The notes below the pieces were generated by a model, which was not told where the DNA came from, searched no databases, and saw only the letters and a list, made by a program, of their open reading frames with translations. DNA of 10,555 nt, taken from assembly GCA_021778815.1 (NCBI GenBank), contig JAJYBW010000091.1:1-10555 (forward strand). The letters are read 5' to 3'. Shown piece after piece: positions 1 to 6,241 of this stretch. The stretch comes from Acidobacteriota bacterium. Lineage in GTDB: Bacteria > Acidobacteriota > Terriglobia > Terriglobales > Acidobacteriaceae. The translations under genes and the position numbers were made by a program. Every line of letters begins with the position of its first letter. Positions within the stretch are counted from its first letter, which is position 1.

Positions 1-114
1 CGCGATAACCTTCCAAACCCGAAACAGAATGGCGCCAATCCTTATGTTCCTACTAACGGGCCCGCTATTGGGGACATGATGGATTTGTTTAAGTTTAACA
101 AGTCAGACAGATGA
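1..114 (+). CDS. C-terminal tail of a truncated gene, possibly a phospholipase C-type phosphoesterase
   Basis: Frame 1 is open from the first base to TGA at 112-114 and gives 37 residues, beginning RDNLPNPKQNG and ending DMMDLFKFNKSDR. The gene starts outside the window. A short acidic/aromatic ending of the form D-L/M-x-D-L/M-F-x-F after a Pro/Asn-rich stretch resembles the C-termini of acidobacterial phosphoesterases of the phospholipase C/acid phosphatase type (Pfam PF04185), which are usually secreted. That match is from memory and rests on a very short tail, so the function is tentative. The real coding status is supported by the well-placed intrinsic terminator 28 bp after the stop. Confidence 0.45.
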   Translation, partial: RDNLPNPKQNGANPYVPTNGPAIGDMMDLFKFNKSDR

Positions 115-141
115 TTCTAAGGTAGGTGTAAGCTTGTTATT

Positions 142-174
142 ATGGCGGGAGCGAAGGCTCTCGCCATGTTTTTT
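142..174 (+). terminator. Rho-independent terminator after the first gene
   Basis: An 11-bp stem (142-152 pairing with 157-167, one G-U wobble) with a GAAG tetraloop is followed by G and six T (169-174). It lies 28 bp after the stop at 112-114 and just before the end of the convergent UDG gene (185). The other strand has no comparable U-tract, so it mainly serves the plus-strand gene. Confidence 0.85.
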
Positions 175-184
175 GCGGGGCATT

Positions 185-1024
185 TCAGTGGGCTTGTTTT
201 TGGATTGCCGCAACGGCTTTGCCGTCTAATGTTTCTAGGGATGGTGCGGCGACAGGCGGAAGTCCCGCGAGGACTCGCGCGCGCAAGAATACTTCTCGGA
301 ACATCGCGCGGGTCAGCAGGCCCGTGTTCGTGTTCTGCAGCGACGGGTGGTACGTCGCAAGAATGTATTGACCGCCGGGTAGCGAATATTCTGCGCCGTG
401 ACGGAACACCAATGCTTTGCGATCGGAGATTTTTCCCGTCCGCAGCAGGTGGTTTACATATCCGTCGAACGCAATTTTTCCTAGGCATACGACCACGCGA
501 AGATTTTTCAGGATCGAAATTTCTTCGTCCACAAACGCGGCGCAGTTTCGTATCTCCGTGGGCAGCGGTTTGTTGCCTGGGGGCGCGCATCGAACCACGG
601 AAGTTATGCGCAGGTCTATTAGGCGCATTCCGTCACGACGCGATTGTGCCGTCGGCTGCGAAGCAAATCCCGTCAGAAACAACACTGGATAAAGGAAATT
701 GCCGGATCCATCGCCGGTGAAGGGGCGACCGGTGCGGTTGGAACCGTGGGCACCTGGAGCGAGCCCTAGCGCCAGCACTCGAGCATCCGGATCGCCGAAC
801 GAGGGAACGGGTTTGCCCCAGTAGGTTTGATCCGCGTACGCGCGCCGTCGCACGCGTGCAATTTCCGCACAATAAGTGCGCACGCGCGGGCAAAGTTCGC
901 ACGCCTCAATGCGTGACGCAAGCTCATCAAACTCATTTGCCGCTGCGGCCTTCCCCTGCGCGGCTCGCAGGGAGTCGCTGCTGCTGGCGATCTCTTGCTG
1001 GTTCAAGAAGTGTTCGCGGGTCAT
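185..1024 (-). CDS. Uracil-DNA glycosylase, family 5 (UDGb-like, 4Fe-4S)
   Basis: A 279-residue protein that should excise uracil, and possibly other deaminated bases, from DNA as the first step of base-excision repair in the cytoplasm. Four cysteines fit the iron-sulfur cluster of family 4/5 enzymes: C42 and C45 (CELC), C146 (VRCAPP) and C161. Motif 1 is GLAPGAHG (87-94), followed by NRTGRPFTGDGSG. Motif 2 is HPSLQNTNTG (226-235). An Ala-Pro-Gly motif 1 without the acidic/Asn catalytic residue, together with HPS..NTNTG, is characteristic of family 5 (UDGb, as in Thermus) rather than family 4 or Ung. The first ~30 residues are polar and Ala-rich and probably disordered. The ATG at 1024 has no Shine-Dalgarno sequence, but a TACAAT box lies 7 nt upstream. 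The gene is convergent with the first gene and divergent from the mutarotase lipoprotein. Confidence 0.9.
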   Translation of the reverse strand: MTREHFLNQQEIASSSDSLRAAQGKAAAANEFDELASRIEACELCPRVRTYCAEIARVRRRAYADQTYWGKPVPSFGDPDARVLALGLAPGAHGSNRTGRPFTGDGSGNFLYPVLFLTGFASQPTAQSRRDGMRLIDLRITSVVRCAPPGNKPLPTEIRNCAAFVDEEISILKNLRVVVCLGKIAFDGYVNHLLRTGKISDRKALVFRHGAEYSLPGGQYILATYHPSLQNTNTGLLTRAMFREVFLRARVLAGLPPVAAPSLETLDGKAVAAIQKQAH

Positions 1025-1031
1025 AGTGAAA

Positions 1032-1037
1032 ATTGTA
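1032..1037 (-). promoter_or_regulatory. Candidate -10 box (TACAAT) for the UDG gene
   Basis: On the minus strand TACAAT (5/6 to TATAAT) ends 7 nt before the ATG at 1024, so transcription would begin at or next to the start codon. No good -35 hexamer is visible at 16-18 bp spacing and no SD precedes the gene. This would suit a leaderless message but is only a short-motif match. Confidence 0.35.
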
Positions 1038-1216
1038 CGTTTTGTCCTTCCGGTTATCCTGCCAGTGCGGTGGCGAGTTGTGTTGCGCCTTCATTGTTGC
1101 CAGCGTGGAATCTTCTGCTGGAGCTCTACCGATGCTGGCGTCGTCAAGAGGTAAACTAGGCTTACTGCGCTCCGTTATGCGGGGGCTAGGGCAGTAGAAC
1201 GAAAGAGGTTTGACGG

Positions 1217-2494
1217 TTGCATCCGATTGAAGTTCGTCCCAGTAGTTTGAAGCAGGCTGTGTTGCCTGGTTTGCTGTCGATCGCAATCGCGGCAGGTAGT
1301 TTCGGTTGTAAGGCAAAGCCCGCGCCGCCACCGCCAAGCCCTACGGCAAACGCCTCCGCAAGCCTGCCGGACGTCGGCGGTCAGAAAGCCATTGAATTGC
1401 GTCGCCTGCAGAGCGGCGTAGGCGCGACCCCGGAATTCCTGAGCGTCACCCTGCTCCCTGGCCGAGGCATGAACGTATTTCAGATCACCGCCTACCTTCC
1501 AGGAAGAGGAGAGGTTCCACTACTGGCATCGCAGTCGATCGATGCGGCTGCAAAAATCATGACCGGCGGCCCCGAGGATGCCCAGGGAAACAAGAGCTTC
1601 TCCATGGGAGGGGCGCTCCTGTTTCCATTCGCCAATCGTCTTGTAGGTCCCGTCACTGTCGACAAAAAGACCGGCGACCATATCCTGACCGCAACCTGGC
1701 ATGGGCGCAGCGTGCCCGTCATCGCCAATTGGCACGGCAAACAGCCGGGAGCTCCCTGGTGCGCCATGCACGGACAAATGTTGGCGGCTAAGGCGGACAA
1801 TGTTTCCGTCCAGTCGGATTCCGACACCGCCGCGGCCAACGCAGACTATCAGTTGCCGGCGAACGGTCACTGGTTTTCAGACAACGATGTGAAGGTCACG
1901 GTGGCGCTCGAGCGTGATACCGTCACTGCCATCGTGACGGCGACCAACCGTGGAGACAAAGCGGAACCGGTCGGCATAGGATGGCATCCCTATTTTCAGT
2001 TGCCCACCGCAATTCGAGCCAACGCGCGCGTCCGCATTCCATCCGCCATGCGAGTCGAGGTCAATAATTATGACGATGTATTTCCCACCGGTAAACTACG
2101 CCCTCTCGCGGGAACACAGTACGACTTGAACGCGCTGGAAGGTGGGCCACTGCCAGACACGCTGGTCGACGACTCGTATGTCGATTTGACCCGCAATGCG
2201 CAGGGGAATGCCGTTTCAGAAATTCGCGATCTCGGCTCCAATTACGGCATGCGGGTGACGGCGATGTCGCCGCACATTCGTGCGATTCAGGTGTATTCGC
2301 CCACGGACAAATCCTTTGTCGCTCTCGAACCGCAGTTCAACTATGGCGATCCATTCGGCAAAGAGTGGAACGGTGCGGATACTGGAATGGTGACTCTAGA
2401 ACCGGGCGAATCGGTCACCTGGAAGGTGCAGTTGCAGTTGTTCCAGCCCGCGAACGACATGGTGGGACAAGCACCTCATCCCAATTTTCAGTAA
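1217..2494 (+). CDS. Aldose 1-epimerase (mutarotase)-fold lipoprotein
   Basis: A 425-residue protein. Residues 1-31 form a lipoprotein signal: basic start, hydrophobic core around 15-27, then SFGC with C31 as the likely lipidated residue (position -3 is Ser, so the lipobox is imperfect). A Pro/Ala linker (33-49) follows. From about 60 onward the pattern is of the galactose-mutarotase superfamily: FANR (138-141), HG near 185, G-WHPYF (255-260, H257), DD (318-319), then EPQFN (371-375), where the Glu sits at the catalytic-base position of GalM-like proteins, and L-EPGES (394-399) near the end. GalM interconverts sugar anomers; some relatives only bind sugars or act on other carbohydrates, so the substrate is unknown. 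The start is TTG at 1217 with GAGG at 1205-1208; no ATG competes. The lipid anchor implies a periplasmic or membrane-attached location. Confidence 0.8.
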   Translation: MHPIEVRPSSLKQAVLPGLLSIAIAAGSFGCKAKPAPPPPSPTANASASLPDVGGQKAIELRRLQSGVGATPEFLSVTLLPGRGMNVFQITAYLPGRGEVPLLASQSIDAAAKIMTGGPEDAQGNKSFSMGGALLFPFANRLVGPVTVDKKTGDHILTATWHGRSVPVIANWHGKQPGAPWCAMHGQMLAAKADNVSVQSDSDTAAANADYQLPANGHWFSDNDVKVTVALERDTVTAIVTATNRGDKAEPVGIGWHPYFQLPTAIRANARVRIPSAMRVEVNNYDDVFPTGKLRPLAGTQYDLNALEGGPLPDTLVDDSYVDLTRNAQGNAVSEIRDLGSNYGMRVTAMSPHIRAIQVYSPTDKSFVALEPQFNYGDPFGKEWNGADTGMVTLEPGESVTWKVQLQLFQPANDMVGQAPHPNFQ

Positions 2495-2524
2495 GTATGC
2501 TTGAAGGAACGAAATCGGACTCCA

Positions 2525-2538
2525 CAGTAAGGTTACTG
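2525..2538. promoter_or_regulatory. Perfect 14-bp dyad upstream of tig (possible operator)
   Basis: CAGTAA-GG-TTACTG is a perfect 6+6 inverted repeat with a 2-bp centre. It lies 16 bp upstream of the candidate tig -35 hexamer and 30 bp after the preceding stop codon. A dyad this short can occur by chance in 10 kb; the position is the only reason to list it. Confidence 0.2.
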
Positions 2539-2554
2539 AATCGCGCCCTCCGGT

Positions 2555-2583
2555 TTGACCCACTGTACGTAACCACCTACCAT
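2555..2583 (+). promoter_or_regulatory. Candidate sigma-70-type promoter of tig-clpP-clpX
   Basis: TTGACC (2555-2560, 5/6 to consensus) is separated by exactly 17 bp from TACCAT (2578-2583, 4/6). It would start transcription near 2590 and leave a leader of about 114 nt before the TTG start of tig. No other well-spaced pair was seen in the 209-bp gap. Confidence 0.4.
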
Positions 2584-2707
2584 GGATGATAGGAAGGTCA
2601 TCCTTTCGCTCCGCGCGAAACGGCCCGTGGCTGCTATCCGCCATGGCTCCAGGTTCGCCGGATCGGCAGACGACAAGCTCTTTTTCTGGAAGGCATACAC
2701 CCCTTGA
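2582..2707 (+). other. Candidate 41-codon upstream ORF overlapping the tig start
   Basis: An ATG at 2582 opens 41 codons (peptide MDDRKVILSL... ending FFWKAYTP). Its TGA (2705-2707) overlaps the tig start as TTGA, an arrangement typical of translational coupling. By my count G+C rises in third positions and is lowest in second positions, as in genuine genes here. Against it, there is no SD before the ATG, and the ATG coincides with the proposed -10 box, so the two cannot both be right. No homology is recognised. Confidence 0.15.
2688..2693 (+). promoter_or_regulatory. Ribosome binding site fixing the TTG start of tig
   Basis: GGAAGG lies 10 nt before the TTG at 2704. The frame has no ATG or GTG between the upstream stop (TAG 2590-2592) and the beginning of the ribosome-binding domain, so this site and the TTG decide the start. 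Confidence 0.55.
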
Positions 2708-4164
2708 GTCCCACTGAATCGACCACCCCCCCACAGACCGGGGAAGAGACCCAGCCGCCAACGGAAATTGGCGCGCACGAATCGACACCTGTAAACGATC
2801 AGGATGCAAGTTCCCTGGTCGAAACTTCCGCAGAAGCGGCGCACGATCACGACCACTCCCACACGCACGATCACGGTCCCACCCTCAATCCTGAGTGCAC
2901 CCGCCAGGTCGATGTTGAAGTCCCCGCCGATGAAGTGAGCCAAGCCTTCGCCACCGTGGTGAAGCAATACCGCCGTATGGCCCGCATTCCCGGCTTTCGC
3001 GCCGGCAAAGTTCCGGAATCGGTGATCCGCCGAAAGTTTGCCGATCAGATTCAGCAGGATGTACTGGAGCAGATTCTGCCGCCCAAGTTTCGTGCGGCCA
3101 TCGAGCAACAGGGAATACAGCCAGTCTCCCAACCCCAGGTGACCAGCATGCACCTGGTCGATGGCGAGCCGATGCGATTCCAGGCCGCTTTTGAGGTGCT
3201 CCCGACCATCGACATCACCGGATACGAACAGGTCAAGGTCGATCGTCCGAATGCGACGCTTGACGATGCGGAATTCGAAGCAGAGCTGGCGCACGTGCGC
3301 GAGTCCCACGCCGTCATGGAGCCAGTTGAAGAAGATCGTCCGCTGGTCGATGGAGACTTTGCGCAGATTCGATTCACGGGTTTAGTCCACACCGGAGAGG
3401 GAAGCACTGAGGGTGACGCCGCCAAGCCGATTGAAGGCGATGACGCGACCGTCGAAATTGGCGGCCCCAACACGGTGGAAGCCTTCACCGACGCGTTGCG
3501 CGGAGCGAAAGTCGGACAGCAGATGCAGTTTGAAGTTTCCTATCCACAGGACTTCACCGAAAAACGTCTCGCTGGAAACTCGGTTGCGTATGACGTGGAA
3601 GTGAAGGGAATTCGCAAGAAGATTCTTCCGGAATTGGACGATGCCTTCGCCAAGCAGATGGGAGAGTACGAGACCATCGACCAATTCAAAGAGAAATTGC
3701 GCGAGCACATGGCGAACGAAAAGCGCCGCCATCTGGAGTCGGAAGCGAAAGACAAACTGATCGGCTCGTTCGTCGAACGCTTCCAATTCCCGGTGCCGGA
3801 GTCTTTGCTGCAGCAGCAGATTGATGCGCGACTGGATCGCGGATTGCGTGCTCTCGCAGCCCAGGGCATGACCACCGAACAGATGCGCAATCTCGATTTC
3901 ACGCGGCTTCGCACCGCACAAAGGGAGTCCGCGATGAATGAATTGCGCGGTTCGCTCATCTTGGATCGAATTGCGGCAGTTGAGAACATTGAAGTTGTCG
4001 ATGAAGAGATGGAATCGCAATTGCAACTGTTGGCGTATCAGGCACGGGAACCGATCGAAGTACTGCGGAAGCGTTTGACTGAGGATGGTGGGCTGACTAG
4101 AATCCGAGAACAACTACGTAGAGAGAAGACAGTGAACCAACTCTTCGAGAGGTTGGCCGCCTAA
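2704..4164 (+). CDS. tig: Trigger factor (ribosome-associated chaperone / FKBP-type prolyl isomerase)
   Basis: A 486-residue protein (E. coli TF has 432) that binds the ribosome exit and shields nascent chains. Order of domains: a unique N-terminal extension of about 62 residues, Thr/Glu/Pro-rich and then an alternating His stretch (47-57); the ribosome-binding domain from about 63 to 175 with signature GFRAGK (97-102), the loop that contacts the ribosome; the FKBP-like PPIase domain from about 213 to 303; and the helical C-terminal chaperone domain to the end, beginning LPELDDAFAKQ. The PPIase domain has an acidic/Gly insertion around 229-246. The TTG start at 2704 is preceded by GGAAGG; the ORF cannot begin at ATG or GTG without losing part of the ribosome-binding domain. 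It is the first gene of tig-clpP-clpX, with 70 bp to clpP. Confidence 0.95.
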   Translation: MSPTESTTPPQTGEETQPPTEIGAHESTPVNDQDASSLVETSAEAAHDHDHSHTHDHGPTLNPECTRQVDVEVPADEVSQAFATVVKQYRRMARIPGFRAGKVPESVIRRKFADQIQQDVLEQILPPKFRAAIEQQGIQPVSQPQVTSMHLVDGEPMRFQAAFEVLPTIDITGYEQVKVDRPNATLDDAEFEAELAHVRESHAVMEPVEEDRPLVDGDFAQIRFTGLVHTGEGSTEGDAAKPIEGDDATVEIGGPNTVEAFTDALRGAKVGQQMQFEVSYPQDFTEKRLAGNSVAYDVEVKGIRKKILPELDDAFAKQMGEYETIDQFKEKLREHMANEKRRHLESEAKDKLIGSFVERFQFPVPESLLQQQIDARLDRGLRALAAQGMTTEQMRNLDFTRLRTAQRESAMNELRGSLILDRIAAVENIEVVDEEMESQLQLLAYQAREPIEVLRKRLTEDGGLTRIREQLRREKTVNQLFERLAA

Positions 4165-4234
4165 AGTTTTTGGGGTATGGGTCGATGGATTTACCGGAGA
4201 CCCGCAACCGCGAGAGAGGCAATAAGGTAACGGT

Positions 4235-4825
4235 ATGGGTTTAGTTCCAATGGTGGTAGAGCAGACGAGTCGGGGCGAGCGCGCCTACGATATTTATTCT
4301 CGCCTGCTACGCGATAACATCATTTTTCTGGGTACTCCGATCGACGATCAGATCGCAAATCTCATCATCGCTCAGATGCTATTTCTCTCCGGTGAAGATC
4401 CGGATAAGGATCTGCAGCTGTACATCAATTCTCCCGGAGGCTCCATTTCCGCCGGGCTTGCAATTTACGACACGATGCAGTTCATCAAGAACGACGTCGT
4501 GACCTATTGCATTGGACAAGCGGCCAGCATGGGAGCATTCTTGCTGATGTCGGGCACCAAGGGAAAGCGGTTTGCACTGCCGAACTCCCGTATCCTGATC
4601 CACCAGCCGTCCATGGGCGGACTGTCGGGCCAGGCCACGGATATTGATATTCACGCTCGCGAGATCCTTCGCATTCGTGAAATTACCAATCGCTTGATGT
4701 CCAAGCACACCGGTCAGCCGATTGAGCGGATTGAACGGGATGTAGAGCGCGACTTTATTATGAACGCGCCGCAATCCAAGGAATATGGCATCATCGACGA
4801 AATTATTGACAGGCCAAGGACGTAA
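4235..4825 (+). CDS. clpP: ATP-dependent Clp protease proteolytic subunit
   Basis: A 196-residue serine peptidase that forms the double heptameric ring degrading proteins unfolded by ClpX (or ClpA/ClpC). The catalytic triad is visible: S98 in QAASMGA, H123 in IHQPS and D173 in VERDF; compared with E. coli there is one extra residue between His and Asp (SMGGLSG loop). The oxyanion segment SPGGS is at 66-70. The N-terminus (MGLVPMVVEQTSRGER) matches the usual bacterial mature start with almost no propeptide. AAGG at 4224-4227 lies 7 nt before ATG. It sits between tig and clpX in the standard order with no terminator in either gap, consistent with one operon. Confidence 0.97.
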   Translation: MGLVPMVVEQTSRGERAYDIYSRLLRDNIIFLGTPIDDQIANLIIAQMLFLSGEDPDKDLQLYINSPGGSISAGLAIYDTMQFIKNDVVTYCIGQAASMGAFLLMSGTKGKRFALPNSRILIHQPSMGGLSGQATDIDIHAREILRIREITNRLMSKHTGQPIERIERDVERDFIMNAPQSKEYGIIDEIIDRPRT

Positions 4826-4880
4826 ACTGGGGTCGAGCTCGAAAGCGGGCCGGGACCGGTGGTAGTAAGGAGACGCAAAG

Positions 4881-6158
4881 ATGAAGACACGCGCGGGTTC
4901 CGACGATGTTCTACGGTGCTCGTTCTGCCATAAATCGCAGGACGCGGTAGCCAAGCTGATTTCCTCGCCCAGTGATTATCCTCGGGCTTATATCTGCGAT
5001 GAATGCGTTGCCGTTTGCAACTCCATTCTGGAAGACGATAAGAACGAGGCACGCCCTGCCGCCGCTCCGGCGCATCTGCCCAAACCCCAGGAAGTGAAAG
5101 CCTTCATGGATGAGTATGTGATTGGGCAGGAGACGACCAAGAAGAAGCTGGCTGTCGCCGTCTACAACCACTACAAGCGCATCCAGATGAACCGCGCCCG
5201 TACCAACGACGTGGAGCTGACCAAGTCGAACATCCTCTTGATCGGCCCGACCGGCAGCGGCAAAACTCTGATGGCTCAAACACTGGCGCGCACTCTGGAT
5301 GTTCCGTTCGCCATTGTCGACGCCACCACCCTGACGGAAGCTGGATACGTCGGTGAAGACGTTGAAAATATCATCCTCAAGTTATTGCAGGCTGCCGACG
5401 GCGACGTAGCCCGTGCCCAGACCGGCATCATCTACATCGACGAAATCGACAAGATCGGGCGCAAGGATGAAAATCCTTCCATCACTCGCGATGTCTCCGG
5501 TGAAGGTGTGCAGCAGGCGCTGCTCAAGATTCTTGAAGGTACCGTCGCCAATGTTCCTCCGCAAGGCGGACGCAAGCATCCCCACCAGGAATTCACTCCT
5601 GTCGACACCACCAATATTCTCTTCATCTGTGGCGGAGCGTTTGTCGGCCTGGAGCGTGTCGTTGGCCGTCGCGCCGGCAAGAAGGCGCTGGGCTTCAAGG
5701 CCATCTCTGACCGCGATGGTCAGCCAGCCAACGTCATTCCCTCCTTGCGCGATACCGAACTGCTACGCCAGACCGAACCGCAAGACTTGATCAAGTTTGG
5801 ATTGATTCCGGAGTTTGTCGGACGTCTGCCTGTGATTGGAATTCTGGACGAGCTGGATGAAGCTGCGCTGGTGGAAATTCTGGTTAAGCCGCGCAACGCC
5901 ATCATGAAGCAGTATCAGCGCATGTTTGAATACGAAAACGTGCGCTTGACCTTCAGCCCGGATGCGGTGGGCGCCATCGCGCGCGAGGCCTTGCATCGCA
6001 AGGTGGGGGCCCGCGGGCTGCGTATGATCCTTGAGGAATTGATGCTCGATCTGATGTATCACCTGCCCAGCAACAAAAAGGTCAGGGAGATTGAGATTAC
6101 GGCCGACATGGTTCAGAAGCGCGATCTTTCCGTTACCTTGCTCGAGAAGGCTGGATAG
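4881..6158 (+). CDS. clpX: ATP-dependent Clp protease ATP-binding subunit ClpX
   Basis: A 425-residue AAA+ unfoldase that recognises tagged substrates and feeds them into ClpP. N-terminal zinc-binding domain: C13-x2-C16 and C39-x2-C42. AAA+ core: Walker A GPTGSGKT (122-129), pore loop GYVGED (155-160), Walker B IIYIDEID (183-190), RKH pore loop (231-233), a ClpP-docking tripeptide LGF at 270-272 in the IGF-loop position, EFVGRLP with R315 as likely arginine finger, and sensor-2 GARGLR (R378). The stretch just after LGF (about 273-292) appears a few residues longer than in E. coli. AAGGAG (4867-4872) lies 8 nt before the ATG. It follows clpP by 55 bp and ends the cluster; lon, often the next gene elsewhere, is absent, and a terminator and a convergent gene follow instead. 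Confidence 0.97.
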   Translation: MKTRAGSDDVLRCSFCHKSQDAVAKLISSPSDYPRAYICDECVAVCNSILEDDKNEARPAAAPAHLPKPQEVKAFMDEYVIGQETTKKKLAVAVYNHYKRIQMNRARTNDVELTKSNILLIGPTGSGKTLMAQTLARTLDVPFAIVDATTLTEAGYVGEDVENIILKLLQAADGDVARAQTGIIYIDEIDKIGRKDENPSITRDVSGEGVQQALLKILEGTVANVPPQGGRKHPHQEFTPVDTTNILFICGGAFVGLERVVGRRAGKKALGFKAISDRDGQPANVIPSLRDTELLRQTEPQDLIKFGLIPEFVGRLPVIGILDELDEAALVEILVKPRNAIMKQYQRMFEYENVRLTFSPDAVGAIAREALHRKVGARGLRMILEELMLDLMYHLPSNKKVREIEITADMVQKRDLSVTLLEKAG

Positions 6159-6182
6159 CGCCTCCACCCCCAATCAGTTCGC

Positions 6183-6227
6183 AAAAAAAACAGGCCTGCA
6201 GCTTTTGCTGCGGGCCTGATGTTTTTT
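6183..6227. terminator. Bidirectional intrinsic terminator between clpX and the propeller lipoprotein
   Basis: A 12-bp stem (6191-6202 with 6207-6218, one U-G wobble) with a TTTT loop is followed by T6 (6222-6227) and preceded by A8 (6183-6190). It therefore has a U-tract on both strands. It lies 24 bp after the clpX stop and 14 bp beyond the stop of the convergent gene. Confidence 0.9.
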
Positions 6228-6241
6228 CGCAGCGCTTCCGT

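Noticed and set aside
142..720. 192-residue plus-strand ORF opposite the UDG gene
   Set aside because: It begins inside the terminator hairpin and is antisense to the iron-sulfur UDG motifs.
933..1337. 134-residue minus-strand ORF across the UDG/lipoprotein gap
   Set aside because: Overlaps two well-supported genes, is of unusual composition, and shows no motif.
2533..3309. 258-residue minus-strand ORF across the start of tig
   Set aside because: Antisense to a certain trigger factor; the protein has no recognisable pattern and has no SD. It is a shadow of high-GC codon use.
3382..4113. 243-residue minus-strand ORF inside tig
   Set aside because: Fully antisense to conserved tig sequence, with no family motif.
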